Part shown: positions 35,201-44,313 of the stretch, piece by piece
Layout: every line of letters starts with the position of its first letter
Position numbering within the stretch: the stretch's first letter is position 1
Assembly: GCF_008935055.1 (NCBI RefSeq)
Contig: NZ_CP043028.1
Coordinates: 1,521,901-1,585,900 of the forward strand
Direction of reading: 5' to 3'
From: Pseudobutyrivibrio xylanivorans
GTDB taxonomy: Bacteria; Bacillota; Clostridia; Lachnospirales; Lachnospiraceae
Length of the DNA stretch: 64,000 nt
The notes under the pieces: model-generated
Seen by the model: the letters and a program-made list of their open reading frames with translations, nothing else
Told to the model about the DNA's origin: nothing
Databases searched by the model: none
Position numbers and translations under genes: made by a program

Positions 35201-37162
35201 TTAACTTTCACGAAGCCAAACAAGCATTTCATTTTCACCACGATTAGCCCATGCATAGTATGGAATGAATTTAAGAGATGCTGGTTCGGTTTTTGGTTTT
35301 ACATTTAAATATAATCCCTCAGTCTCAGCTTCTTCTGATGCTTTAGTTCGTCTGCCCTCTGCGGTTATCACGCCCACTCCACCAAGCAAATTATCTTCGT
35401 ATGCATATTTTAATTCTGCAGTCTCTGGCAAGCTTATAGTATTCAAATCGATACCATTATCCGCCCCCTCAAGGCAATAGATAAATGGACCTTTCGATAT
35501 AGCCACCTTACCAACATCCTCTGAGACTAATGGGCTGGCATAGTTTCTTCTGATAGGAATTTCAAATGTTAATCCTGCACTGCACTCACAGCTTGGCTCT
35601 ACTGTAAAGTACTGATACCCAGACTCCACATCACCTATCTCCATATTTCCTATCGCACCTACCAATGTATTATCGGCCCATCCAGGAAGTCTTATTCCAA
35701 TTCGTATATGCGAATCAGTATCATTCTTTACAATAACCCTCGCTTCATTATCCCACGGAAATCTTGTCTCCTGCTTTATCTTTACTCTTCCATTTGGTAA
35801 TTCTATAGTTGAGTCCGAATCCATATACAGATTCACAAGTATAGTATTTTCAGATACCGTATATACGTAATCATCTAATGATGTAAGAAGCCTAGCCAGA
35901 TTCGGTGGACAGCATGCGCATCCAAGCCATGATGGTCGAACTGGTTTAACGTGACTTTTTGTAGGATCAAGCTTCGACTTTAGCGGATTCACTTCAAGTG
36001 GATTTACATAAAAGAAATGCTTTCCATCCAGAGCCATTCCTGCAAGTGCACAGTTATATAATGCGCGTTCCATCACCTCAGCATACTCTGCCTTAGGCTC
36101 TATTCTAAGCATCTGTCTTGCAAAGAATATCAGTCCCACTGCTGCACAAGTCTCGCAATACATAGTATCGTTTGGAAGGTCATAGTCCAAAGTGAAGGAC
36201 TCTCCATTTACTGTAGAGCCAATGCCACCTGTGATATACATACGCTTTCTTGTTATGTTGTTCCAAAGACGCTTACATGCCTCATATACTTCCTTATCAC
36301 CTGTTGTGGCAGCCAAATCAGCAAGTGCTGTACATAAATAAACCACTCTAACCGCATGTCCCTCAGCAGTATCCATCTCAAGCACTGGCTTATGATTTTG
36401 AAAATATGTATTAGGTGCCTTTTCTATTCCAGACAATGCATTAGGTCCATCATATACAGCTGCCTGCTCCTTGAAAAAGTTTGGATGCTTACCACGCTCC
36501 ATTAAGAAATATTTCGCTAGCTTAAGATAACGCTTTTCTCCAGTTGAATGATACAGACGAAGCAAACCTATTTCGATTTCTTCATGACCATCATAACCAT
36601 GAATTTTGCCTTCATCTGGGCCAAAATTCTCATCAATGTTATCAGCAGCTTTCTTTGCAACTGCTAGAACCTTCTCATTTCCAGTAGCCTCAAAATATGC
36701 TACCGCTGCCTCAATAAAATGTCCCATACAATAGAGCTCATGGCTGCCTGCAAGACTCTTGTACCGATACTGCAAGCCAAGAATTGAAAAGTATGTATCT
36801 AGGTATCCATCTGGCTCCTGTGCCTCAGCAATTAAATCAATCACCTCATGGGCCTTTGCCTCAAGCTCTGGATCCATTTTCTCGCGAAGAGAATATGCTA
36901 CCGCTTCAAGCCACTTGTACACATCACTATCCTGAAAAGTCCATCCATAATGTGTTCCCTTTGTTCGGCCTGCTGCAATCCTAAAGTTTTCCATCGCATG
37001 GCTTTTTTCACTTGGAATACCTTCATCATTAAGTCTCTCTTTTTCAATGGTAATACCTGCTGTGTCATTCAGCACATTCCACTGAAAAGGAATCATTTCT
37101 GTACGCACCAGCTGCCTATATCTTCCCCAAAAAGCTGATGTAATATTCACTTTACTAGACAT
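35201..37162 (-). CDS. GH127 beta-L-arabinofuranosidase-like glycosidase
   Basis: 653 residues, (alpha/alpha)6-barrel type. The zinc/nucleophile motifs of GH127 are present: YCETC (Glu and Cys ligands) and GCACCPPNLARLL (nucleophile cysteine pair). No signal peptide, so it acts inside the cell on imported oligosaccharides. The start at ATG 37162 follows AAGGGGGAAG; the frame is open 9 codons further. Known members release arabinofuranose; other substrates are possible. Confidence 0.88.
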   Translation of the reverse strand: MSSKVNITSAFWGRYRQLVRTEMIPFQWNVLNDTAGITIEKERLNDEGIPSEKSHAMENFRIAAGRTKGTHYGWTFQDSDVYKWLEAVAYSLREKMDPELEAKAHEVIDLIAEAQEPDGYLDTYFSILGLQYRYKSLAGSHELYCMGHFIEAAVAYFEATGNEKVLAVAKKAADNIDENFGPDEGKIHGYDGHEEIEIGLLRLYHSTGEKRYLKLAKYFLMERGKHPNFFKEQAAVYDGPNALSGIEKAPNTYFQNHKPVLEMDTAEGHAVRVVYLCTALADLAATTGDKEVYEACKRLWNNITRKRMYITGGIGSTVNGESFTLDYDLPNDTMYCETCAAVGLIFFARQMLRIEPKAEYAEVMERALYNCALAGMALDGKHFFYVNPLEVNPLKSKLDPTKSHVKPVRPSWLGCACCPPNLARLLTSLDDYVYTVSENTILVNLYMDSDSTIELPNGRVKIKQETRFPWDNEARVIVKNDTDSHIRIGIRLPGWADNTLVGAIGNMEIGDVESGYQYFTVEPSCECSAGLTFEIPIRRNYASPLVSEDVGKVAISKGPFIYCLEGADNGIDLNTISLPETAELKYAYEDNLLGGVGVITAEGRRTKASEEAETEGLYLNVKPKTEPASLKFIPYYAWANRGENEMLVWLRES

Positions 37163-37208
37163 TTTCTTCCCCCTTTTCCTTAGGTTCAATACCTTTAATA
37201 TACAAATA

Positions 37209-37234
37209 GGGCTGGAGATGTCTTACTCCAGCCC
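37209..37234 (-). other. Intergenic hairpin between GH36 and GH127
   Basis: GGGCTGGAG, eight-base loop, CTCCAGCCC: a 9-bp perfect stem. On the minus strand only a weak T-rich stretch follows. Likely a partial terminator or mRNA stabiliser that sets the ratio of the two glycosidases. Confidence 0.6.
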
Positions 37235-37284
37235 CTGATAATATTATAGGTTTTTCTAAATTATTTTCAATAAGCCTTTACATA

Positions 37285-39489
37285 TTATTCTGCATTCAGA
37301 ATGAACATCCGAGATGTGAAATCTTTGCCTGACCTATACCATGGCTCGTTCCAGCCCAGCGTTCCAAGGCCTCGTTCCATCAGGAAATCACCGTACATCT
37401 TCTCATTGTCATTGATTGTGTAAACCGTATCTGGCTCCAATCCCTGAAGCTTTATATACTCCACTTCAGTGTTTTGTGTATTAAGGCCCTTGTACATTAC
37501 AACTATCGCCTGCTTTTTATCTTCTGAGACGACCATCCAGCTTGCATAGTTTTTCTCGAATGGGGACTGAAGGCGATATAGGGTCCCATACTGGAAAAGA
37601 CCTCGGTATTTCTTCATGAATACCACCTGATTTTTAACCTGCTCAAAGTCCTCTTCTGATACCTCGTTTAAATCAAGCTCATATCCGAAGGTTCCAAAAT
37701 ATGCAATATTTGCCCTGTCATTAATTGCCATCACTCGCCCTGTCTGTCCATTAGGTGAGGCAGATACATGAGATCCCATTGATACCAGTGGATAGCCATA
37801 GCTAGTACCATACTGAATCTTCACACGCTCGTGACCATCTGTATCGTCTGAGCACCATGCCTGAGGCGCATAATACAGCATGCCTGCATCAAATCTTCCT
37901 CCGCCACTTGCGCATGACTCAAAGAGGATATGAGGGAAGTCTTTTATCAATCTCTCGTACAGACTGTATACTCCAAGGATATATTTGTGATAAACCATTC
38001 CCTGATATTCAGGTGCCACGCCCTGGCTAAAGCACTCTGTGATTGAGCGGTTCATGTCCCACTTGATATAGCTGATATTTGCTGTGGAAATAATATCGTA
38101 AAGATGATAATAAACATTGTCCACAACCTCTGGCTTTGAGAAATCTAAGACCATCTGATGACGTCCGAGAGTACGTCTTCTATCTGGGACAGCAAGTACC
38201 CAATCAGGATGTGCTCTGTAAAGATCTGAATCCGGATTCACCATCTCAGGTTCAATCCAGAGACCAAAATCCATTCCCAAATCATTTATCTTTTTAGCAA
38301 GACCTGTAATTCCATCAGGCAACTTATCCGTGTTTGCAAACCAATCTCCAAGCCCAGCACGGTCGTCATTACGCTTTCCAAACCAGCCATCATCAAGGAC
38401 AAATAATTCGATGCCAGCCTCTTTTCCCTTCTTTGCTATATTAATGATTTTCCCCTCATCGAAGTTCATCTCTGTAGCTTCCCAATTATTTAGAAGGATT
38501 GGTCTTGGTTTGTTCTTATATGGTGAGCGAACAAGGTTATTGTTCATGAACTTGTGTATGTTCTGGCTAAGGTCGTTCAAGCCTTCCTTAGTGTAGGAAA
38601 TAATAACCTCTGGTGTATCAAACACCTCGCCTTTATCAAGAGGCCATACAAACCAATTGGGGTTTATCCCCATGGTAAAACGAAGCTTATCGAAGTTATC
38701 CACCTCTGCCTTGGCAATAAAGTTGCCACTGTAGACAAGATGTATTCCTATTGCCTCGCCCTGGAATTCATCTGTATTCCTGCGCTTCATAATCACAAAT
38801 GGATTGAAGTTTGCACTTGAGTGACCACGCATACTCTCGATAGAGATAATTCCCTTTTCAATTGAACGCACATGTGGATAACGCTCTCGTCCCCAGGCTC
38901 CTTCAAACTGCATCAAGTCATACTCATGGTCTGGCAAATCGATACAGCAACTAAGGGCTTTTGTTAGCTTCACTTCCTCGTTGCCAACATTTTTAAAGCT
39001 TACGTGACGAGTAATGATTGAATAATCCTCAAAGATTGTGTAGTAAAGGGTCACCTCAACCTTTGCCACCTCATCAACGCATCTTATCTCCAGTGTTGTA
39101 GCTTCTGAATCCGTATTTACGTAGCTGGCAGGAAGACCTGGAATAGGCTTCTTTCCCTCATAGACAACGTGTGATTTGTAAACAAGATTTGTAACTCTCG
39201 AGCCATTAGCTTGGCGAATCTCGTAGGCAGAGCCACGCATGTCCCCATTACCAAACGCAGGATACTCCAAACACGCCAGCTCTTTGGTATAACTCTCATC
39301 ATATTCAGCAGGATTACAATATGGTCTGCCTGCCAAGGTCTGATATCCTAGAATAATCTGATTTTCGTTTATACGTTTTCCAAAATATATTTGACCGATT
39401 TCACCATCGCGGCACTCGCCAATTAAATAACTAATCTTTGAATTAAACAGATGGAACTGCTTTTCCTTTTCAAATATCTTGACTCCCAT
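37285..39489 (-). CDS. GH36 alpha-galactosidase
   Basis: 734 residues, cytoplasmic. The beta-supersandwich N-domain and catalytic barrel are typical of the long bacterial GH36 enzymes (AgaSK/RafA type). Nucleophile D478 (YIKWDMNR) and acid/base D548 (CSDDTD) are present, as is the substrate-binding SCASGGGRFD. It hydrolyses melibiose and raffinose-family sugars. Start at ATG 39489, behind GGAGG. It lacks the C-terminal kinase found in AgaSK, but a separate kinase-like gene lies 5 kb away. Confidence 0.92.
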   Translation of the reverse strand: MGVKIFEKEKQFHLFNSKISYLIGECRDGEIGQIYFGKRINENQIILGYQTLAGRPYCNPAEYDESYTKELACLEYPAFGNGDMRGSAYEIRQANGSRVTNLVYKSHVVYEGKKPIPGLPASYVNTDSEATTLEIRCVDEVAKVEVTLYYTIFEDYSIITRHVSFKNVGNEEVKLTKALSCCIDLPDHEYDLMQFEGAWGRERYPHVRSIEKGIISIESMRGHSSANFNPFVIMKRRNTDEFQGEAIGIHLVYSGNFIAKAEVDNFDKLRFTMGINPNWFVWPLDKGEVFDTPEVIISYTKEGLNDLSQNIHKFMNNNLVRSPYKNKPRPILLNNWEATEMNFDEGKIINIAKKGKEAGIELFVLDDGWFGKRNDDRAGLGDWFANTDKLPDGITGLAKKINDLGMDFGLWIEPEMVNPDSDLYRAHPDWVLAVPDRRRTLGRHQMVLDFSKPEVVDNVYYHLYDIISTANISYIKWDMNRSITECFSQGVAPEYQGMVYHKYILGVYSLYERLIKDFPHILFESCASGGGRFDAGMLYYAPQAWCSDDTDGHERVKIQYGTSYGYPLVSMGSHVSASPNGQTGRVMAINDRANIAYFGTFGYELDLNEVSEEDFEQVKNQVVFMKKYRGLFQYGTLYRLQSPFEKNYASWMVVSEDKKQAIVVMYKGLNTQNTEVEYIKLQGLEPDTVYTINDNEKMYGDFLMERGLGTLGWNEPWYRSGKDFTSRMFILNAE

Positions 39490-39527
39490 TGCTGCCTCCA
39501 TTAGTTTTCAAGTAAATGTTGAGTCAT

Positions 39528-39549
39528 ATTATAAATGAAAAATCTTCAT
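39528..39549 (-). promoter_or_regulatory. Candidate promoter/operator of the GH36 operon
   Basis: On the minus strand TATAAT (39528-39533) is overlapped upstream by the perfect inverted repeat ATGAA-N5-TTCAT (39535-39549). No -35 is visible, consistent with regulated expression. Confidence 0.35.
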
Positions 39550-39591
39550 GCGCTCTTGCTTTTATTGTCTAAATATATGTCAAAATGTGAC

Positions 39592-40737
39592 TTACTTTAA
39601 TACTTCTATAAGTTCTTGTAGCTTAGCCTCACTCTCAGTATTGAGAGTAGACTTAATGCTAACCACTGGCTCCATAAACTCCAGATTCTTCATCGGCTCA
39701 AGAATTGCTTTCATCTTTCCTGCTGCCTGAGGCGCCCAAGTTCCATTTTCTACAAATGCAACCTTACGATTCTGATAAGCCTTTGCAGTCAGATGATGAA
39801 GGAAATCATCCATAGGCGGGAACAATCCTCCATCATAAGTACATGCGCAGCAAACCATCTTATCAAAGCGGAAAGCCTGAGCTACAGCCTCTGATACTGG
39901 CTCTCTGGTCAAGTCGATAAACGTAGTATTTACATCTGCATCCTTCAAATGCTCCCAAATCTTAAGCGCTGCATTCTTTGTATTTCCGTGAATAGAAGCG
40001 CATGCCACAAGTACCCCTTCCACCTCTGGCTTATAGGTGCTCCATGTATTATACAAATCGATATAGTATTCCAAATTCTCTGTAAGTACTGGGCCATGAA
40101 GTGGAGCAATTTCCTTGATATCAAGCGCTGCTGCTTTTTTCAACAAGCCCTGTACCTGAACTCCATACTTACCCACAATATTCAAATAATATCTACGAGC
40201 TTCATCTATCCATGTCTCATCCACATCAAGGGTTCCAAACTTTCCAAATGCATCTGCTGAGAAAAGCACCTTCTCTGTGGACTCGTAAGTAACCATAACC
40301 TCTGGCCAATGAACCATCGGAGCCATATAGAATGAAAGTGTATGCTTACCAAGCTCCAAGCTTTCACCTTCAGCAACTACATGCTTTCTATTCTCAAAAA
40401 GGGGAGCCTCCATAAACTGTCCAAGCATGGCGAAGGTCTTTGCATTTCCCACAACAGCAGTCTCTGGATATTTTTCCAGAAAAGCTTTTATTGAACCTGA
40501 GTGATCTGGTTCCATATGCTGTACCACAAGATAATCTGGCTTACGGCCTCCTAGCGCTCCCTCCAGATTTGCAAGCCATTCATCTGTAACTCTTGGGTCC
40601 ACAGAATCCATAATTGCCACCTTGTCATCCAAAATCACATACGAATTGTATGAAACGCCATTTGGGACTTCATACTGGCTCTCAAATAAATCTAAATCTT
40701 TGTCGTCACAACCTATGTATTTAATTGCCTCTGTCAT
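39592..40737 (-). CDS. fprA: Flavodiiron protein (FprA)
   Basis: 381 residues. An N-terminal metallo-beta-lactamase-like diiron domain (HMEPDHSGS, MVHWPEVM, LHGP) is followed by a flavodoxin domain from ~245 (ACASIHGNTKNAA, ACTYDGGLFPP). The family reduces O2 to water or NO to N2O, protecting anaerobes; here it would shield oxygen-sensitive glycyl radical and Fe-S enzymes. A copy of the structured RNA element lies just upstream of its ribosome-binding site. Confidence 0.92.
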   Translation of the reverse strand: MTEAIKYIGCDDKDLDLFESQYEVPNGVSYNSYVILDDKVAIMDSVDPRVTDEWLANLEGALGGRKPDYLVVQHMEPDHSGSIKAFLEKYPETAVVGNAKTFAMLGQFMEAPLFENRKHVVAEGESLELGKHTLSFYMAPMVHWPEVMVTYESTEKVLFSADAFGKFGTLDVDETWIDEARRYYLNIVGKYGVQVQGLLKKAAALDIKEIAPLHGPVLTENLEYYIDLYNTWSTYKPEVEGVLVACASIHGNTKNAALKIWEHLKDADVNTTFIDLTREPVSEAVAQAFRFDKMVCCACTYDGGLFPPMDDFLHHLTAKAYQNRKVAFVENGTWAPQAAGKMKAILEPMKNLEFMEPVVSIKSTLNTESEAKLQELIEVLK

Positions 40738-40760
40738 TCTCCTACCCTCCTATTATCAAG

Positions 40761-40815
40761 TCCGCTGGTTACGGCCACAAGCCTTATCGAAGGCTTGATG
40801 CCTACCAGCTCACTT
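40761..40815 (-). ncRNA. Structured intergenic element, copy A (compact form)
   Basis: Minus-strand reading: stem P1 CTGGT/ACCAG, internal loop AGGCAT opposite TGGCCGTA, stem P2 CAAGCC/GGCTTG, 8-nt loop. It is the family's short form without the P3 arm. It begins ~20 nt upstream of the AGGAGGG of fprA, so it would lie in the fprA leader or the preceding transcript's tail. Confidence 0.6.
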
Positions 40816-40876
40816 AAATACTAGATATGCTACAAAATATTTGTACACTACGATTATATTAGCAAATGTTACGGCG

Positions 40877-40909
40877 TAAAAAAAGACCCTTGGCGTAGCC
40901 AAAGGTCTT
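40877..40909 (-). terminator. Intrinsic terminator after efp operon
   Basis: On the minus strand AAGACCTTTGGC, short TA loop, GCCAAGGGTCTT, then a run of seven T. It follows the 66-residue ORF downstream of efp. Confidence 0.85.
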
Positions 40910-40928
40910 GATTTGCGCGATATGTAGA

Positions 40929-41129
40929 TTATTTAGAGAGACGCTGTACGATTGTATCAAGTGTCTCGCGAGGCACTGTGCCATCACGATAAAGCTGATT
41001 AATCGTGCTGTCGCTTCCAAGAAGAGCTGTAACGTCGAGCCATGTGCCCTTCTGAAACTCTTCATCAAAAACTGCAAATATCTTCCTGTTCTGTAACAAC
41101 TTTGAAAGCGGGTATTCTCTATAATCCAT
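40929..41129 (-). CDS. Small conserved-looking protein downstream of efp
   Basis: 66 residues, soluble, with no recognised family. It contains DYREYPLSKLLQ at the start and a helical C-terminus (RETLDTIVQRLSK). GAGAGATAGTT precedes the ATG. It lies between efp and a clear terminator, 38 nt after efp, which supports a real translated gene. Codon use resembles its neighbours. Function unknown. Confidence 0.65.
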   Translation of the reverse strand: MDYREYPLSKLLQNRKIFAVFDEEFQKGTWLDVTALLGSDSTINQLYRDGTVPRETLDTIVQRLSK

Positions 41130-41167
41130 AACTATCTCTCTTTAAAAAACTCTCCTGCCGAACAAGA

Positions 41168-41725
41168 TTAAACGCGTGATAAGTACTCGCCTGTTCTTGT
41201 ATCGATTTTGATTGTCTCGCCGTTCTCAACGAAAAGTGGAACGTATACAACAGCACCTGTCTCAACTGTAGCTGGCTTTGTAGCACCAGTAGCTGTATCG
41301 CCCTTGAAACCTGGCTCTGTATCTGTAATCTGAAGCTCTACGAACATAGGTGGCTCAACTGAGAAAATAGAACCGTTGTGTGAAAGCATCTTAACAACTT
41401 CGTTCTCCTTAACGAACTTAAGAGCATCACCAATCTGATCTGCTGTAAGAGCAACCTGATCGTATGTCTCAACATCCATGAAGTTGTAAAGCTCACCATC
41501 ATTGTAAAGGTACTGCATATCCTTACGATCGATACGTGCTGCTGGGAACTTCTCTGTAGGACGGAAAGATGTTTCTGTAACACCGCCACCCTTGATATCC
41601 TTAAGCTTTGTACGAACGAAAGCTGCACCCTTACCTGGCTTTACGTGCTGGAACTCGATAACCTGATAAACCTTATTGTCCATCTCGATTGTCATACCGT
41701 TTCTGAAATCACCGGCTGTAATCAT
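41168..41725 (-). CDS. efp: Translation elongation factor P
   Basis: 185 residues, full length, three OB-like domains. It helps ribosomes pass polyproline. The KOW-like N-domain starts [11 protein letters not shown] and the modification-loop region reads [10 protein letters not shown], with lysine at the tip. The start is ATG 41725 behind AGGAGG, not the longer frame. Confidence 0.96.
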   Translation of the reverse strand: MITAGDFRNGMTIEMDNKVYQVIEFQHVKPGKGAAFVRTKLKDIKGGGVTETSFRPTEKFPAARIDRKDMQYLYNDGELYNFMDVETYDQVALTADQIGDALKFVKENEVVKMLSHNGSIFSVEPPMFVELQITDTEPGFKGDTATGATKPATVETGAVVYVPLFVENGETIKIDTRTGEYLSRV

Positions 41726-41815
41726 TATAAAATCCTCCTTAACAGGTGTGAAACATCTACCTTTCACACATTTAATACTAAAATCAACTGGCCCTAGGCC
41801 ACACTCGTATACAGT

Positions 41816-41844
41816 ATTTTACCTCACAATTGCAATCATTTCAA
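41816..41844 (-). promoter_or_regulatory. efp promoter
   Basis: TTGAAA (-35) and TAAAAT (-10), 17-bp spacer, about 90 nt upstream of efp. It overlaps the divergent CYTH-gene promoter. Confidence 0.6.
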
Positions 41845-41858
41845 GACATTTATAATTT
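41830..41858 (+). promoter_or_regulatory. Candidate promoter of the CYTH gene
   Basis: TTGCAA and TAATTT with a 17-bp spacer, about 40 nt upstream of the coding start. Confidence 0.45.
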
Positions 41859-41897
41859 TAGACACTATGCTACCATTGTAGACAAGAGGTGAAACAC

Positions 41898-42347
41898 ATG
41901 GAAATAGAAAGAAAATTTTTAATAAAAGAATTACCAGATTTATCAAAATACAATTATGTTGATATCGAGCAGGGGTACCTTTCCACCCAGCCTGTCGTTA
42001 GAATCCGAAAAAAGAACGATGCCTACATCCTCACCTACAAGGGTGGAGGACTTATGGCCAGAGAAGAAATTGAAGCCGCCCTCACCAAGGAAGCCTATGA
42101 ACACCTTCGTGAAAAAATCGACGGCTATCCAATTACAAAACGTCGCTATCTCATTCCTCTCGATAAATACACCATAGAACTTGATGTATTCGAAGGGCAT
42201 ATGGAAGGCCTGATTATGGCCGAAGTAGAATTTTCATCTATCGAAGAAGCAAACTCATTCGTTGCTCCAGATTGGTTTGGCCAGGACGTAACCGAAGACC
42301 CTCGCTATCATAACTCACGTATGATTTTCGGCAATCCGTTATCTTAA
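41898..42347 (+). CDS. CYTH-domain protein
   Basis: 149 residues. It begins with the CYTH signature EIERKFLI. Further charged strands that line the triphosphate tunnel follow: RIRKKNDAYILTYKG, KRRYLIP and IELDVFEG. The family binds triphosphates and metals (thiamine triphosphatase, inorganic triphosphatase or adenylate cyclase type IV); the substrate here is unknown. ATG 41898 is used because the upstream GTG lies inside the AGAGGTG ribosome-binding site. Confidence 0.88.
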   Translation: MEIERKFLIKELPDLSKYNYVDIEQGYLSTQPVVRIRKKNDAYILTYKGGGLMAREEIEAALTKEAYEHLREKIDGYPITKRRYLIPLDKYTIELDVFEGHMEGLIMAEVEFSSIEEANSFVAPDWFGQDVTEDPRYHNSRMIFGNPLS

Positions 42348-42370
42348 CACTTATGAGTACCATAAAAAAA

Positions 42371-42462
42371 GAGCTCTTGTAGGTATCTAGCTCTTAGTGT
42401 TGCATAGTGAGACATGCAGTCGAACGGTGCAATACTAAGGCTTGAGACCGTAACAAGGGCTC
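42371..42462 (+). ncRNA. Structured intergenic element, copy C
   Basis: P1 GAGCTCTTGT/ACAAGGGCTC, internal loop AGGTAT opposite AGACCGTA, P2 CTAGC/GCTTG, P3 CTTAGTGTTGC/GCAATACTAAG, terminal loop with GAGACATGCAGTCGAACGG. Sense to the CYTH gene just upstream. A 15-bp inverted repeat flanks it. Confidence 0.7.
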
Positions 42463-42471
42463 TCCTCATTA

Positions 42472-44118
42472 TTATTTGATTATCTGGTACTCATAAGTGC
42501 TAAAATCAGCCTTAAGAGTAATGGTGTCAGTTCCTTTACTCCATGTAAAGGTTACCACTGAACCTTCAGTATCGATGCTAAGCTTGCTGTCAAATCCAAA
42601 AGCTGGATGAGATTTTCTAAGCTGTAAAAGCTCGATTTGTTTCTTTACAACTTCCTTCTGGAGCTGTGATTCAATTTGCTCCATAGAAAGGTTTGTTCTG
42701 TTGATTTCTTTGTGGCCGCCTGCACCTGCTCTTGCAACTGCTTCGTGGTCATTCTTTCCTGCAAACAAATCAAGGTACCATACCTGTGGCTTACCTGGCA
42801 TGAACATCTGAATTGCTCTAGCGAAGAGCATCTTCTTATCATCCTCACCAAGTGCACTGTAATATGTGGCATTTACCTGATAGTACATGTTCTTTGCACC
42901 GTGAAGATCCTTTACAAATCCGCCACGTGCAACAAGTGTATCGATAAGTGACTGAATCTCTTCCTCTGGGATAAGTCCCTTAAGGTCGAGAAGTGGAATA
43001 CCATCGTGGCAACCAAGCATGTTTACAACGCGAATATCATTGTCCACAAGCTCCTTAGCCCAATTTACAAGGATTGTAGGATCGTTCTTTTCAATTGCGT
43101 AGATGAGAAGTCCTGGAAGGAAGAAATCGTATGTCATGTAGCCCTTATTTGCCACAAGCTCATAAATCTTCTCTCCGTAGCTAGCGTGAATTTCAGGAAG
43201 GAGTGTAACCCCATTCTTGTCAGCTAACTCACGAACCTTCTGAAGCAAATCCCATGTTCCTGGGTCGTTCAAGAAGTTCTTCTCGCCTGGCTCCTTAGGA
43301 GCGTATGCAAATGCATCAAGACGAACAATCTTTGCACCATAAGATGATAGTGTCTTAAGAGTGTTCTCGTAGAATTCCCAAACCAATGGAGATTTGATGT
43401 TCAAATCCATCTGGCCTAAGTATCTGCGGCTGCTCTCAAGAAGTTCAACCACCTGTGCACGATATTTGTCATACTTACCAAGCTGCAAATCAGCCACTGC
43501 ACAACCCTCAGAAATCTGAGAGTTAACGCACTGAGCTAATCTCTGTGCTGCCACATACTGGATATCCATTGCCTCCATCAGGTCTTCTGCTTCAAGATTC
43601 TTGTAGCGAACCTCCTGATAGAATGTATTCCAATATGGTACATTTCTCCCATCTGGGAATCTTACCATAAGAATTGGTAAACCAGGCTTTCTGAAAAACA
43701 TATCCTTGATATATTTCTCATCTGGCTGGATATAACCAGCCTCGGTCATCTGGCCGCAGCCCTCCCAGAATTTGTTCCAGTCAATAAAGAAATCTTTATA
43801 TTTGGACTTTTCTCCATTCTTGATAATGTCCTGAAACTCTTTTGATAATACAGATGCATGGTTGAGAATGAAATCAAGCTTAAGATCAATGTCCATTCCC
43901 TTGATGTCCTCAATAGCCTGACGGCTACCAAGCTCCTCATTGATGCCGTAATCAATAACAGAGAACCCTCTGTCTAAGTCTGTATTAAAAATGCTTGGAA
44001 GAATATAAAAAGACTCGAATGTGTCCTTAAGCTCTTCCTTCTTTAAAGCCTTTACAATGTCATCCAAGGTTCCGCCCATGGAATCTGGATAGGCATTTAA
44101 CATAGGTCCATTGCTCAT
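42472..44118 (-). CDS. GH13_18 sucrose (or sucrose-6-phosphate) phosphorylase-type enzyme
   Basis: 548 residues, cytoplasmic. It opens with MLNAYPDSMGG like sucrose phosphorylases (which have LITYADSLG). The catalytic triad is D268 (IVRLDAF), E309 (LLPEIH) and D372 (GCHDG); the spacing resembles sucrose phosphorylase. A ~75-residue insertion precedes the nucleophile in comparison with the Bifidobacterium enzyme. It cleaves a sucrose-like substrate with phosphate to glucose 1-phosphate. The upstream gene encodes a sucrose-kinase-like protein, so sucrose 6-phosphate is a plausible substrate (inference). Confidence 0.85.
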   Translation of the reverse strand: MSNGPMLNAYPDSMGGTLDDIVKALKKEELKDTFESFYILPSIFNTDLDRGFSVIDYGINEELGSRQAIEDIKGMDIDLKLDFILNHASVLSKEFQDIIKNGEKSKYKDFFIDWNKFWEGCGQMTEAGYIQPDEKYIKDMFFRKPGLPILMVRFPDGRNVPYWNTFYQEVRYKNLEAEDLMEAMDIQYVAAQRLAQCVNSQISEGCAVADLQLGKYDKYRAQVVELLESSRRYLGQMDLNIKSPLVWEFYENTLKTLSSYGAKIVRLDAFAYAPKEPGEKNFLNDPGTWDLLQKVRELADKNGVTLLPEIHASYGEKIYELVANKGYMTYDFFLPGLLIYAIEKNDPTILVNWAKELVDNDIRVVNMLGCHDGIPLLDLKGLIPEEEIQSLIDTLVARGGFVKDLHGAKNMYYQVNATYYSALGEDDKKMLFARAIQMFMPGKPQVWYLDLFAGKNDHEAVARAGAGGHKEINRTNLSMEQIESQLQKEVVKKQIELLQLRKSHPAFGFDSKLSIDTEGSVVTFTWSKGTDTITLKADFSTYEYQIIK

Positions 44119-44145
44119 ATTATACCTCCATTAAACCCATAGTCC

Positions 44146-44283
44146 GGCAGTTACGGCTACAAGACCTTTCCAACCTGTTACGCTCTCAAGCCTGCCCATA
44201 CTCCGCTCAACGACATGTTTCGCTTGAGTATTGGACAGAGCTAGATAGCTACAGGTTGTCAAAATAGCTTGATGCCTACTGCC
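44146..44283 (-). ncRNA. Structured intergenic element, copy D outer (compact form, interrupted)
   Basis: Minus strand: P1 GGCAGT/ACTGCC, loop AGGCAT opposite TAGCCGTA, P2 CAAGC/GTCTTG. Flanks AGTGAG and CGGACT match copy A. Its P2 loop holds another full copy (44171-44258). It lies in the leader of the GH13_18 gene. Confidence 0.6.
44171..44258 (-). ncRNA. Structured intergenic element, copy D inner (nested)
   Basis: Minus strand: P1 CAACCTGT/ACAGGTTG, loop AGCTAT opposite AGAGCGTA, P2 CTAGC/GCTTG, P3 CTGTCCAATACTC/GAGTATGGGCAG, terminal loop with GCGAAACATGTCGTTGAGCG. Same design as copies C, E, F and G. Confidence 0.65.
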
Positions 44284-44313
44284 TCACTAAAAATAATAAA
44301 TCTAAAAAATCAT

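Noticed and set aside
40761..40815. Element copy A as a riboswitch controlling fprA.
   Set aside because: The same design occurs at other loci with unrelated genes and also in 3' positions, so a gene-specific riboswitch is unlikely; it is listed as part of the family.
42410..42430. The terminal loop of element copy C (ACATGCAGTCGAACGG) resembles the 16S rRNA region ACATGCAAGTCGAACGG.
   Set aside because: Only this copy resembles it; the other copies differ at several positions, one base is missing and no flanking rRNA sequence is present. Probably chance.
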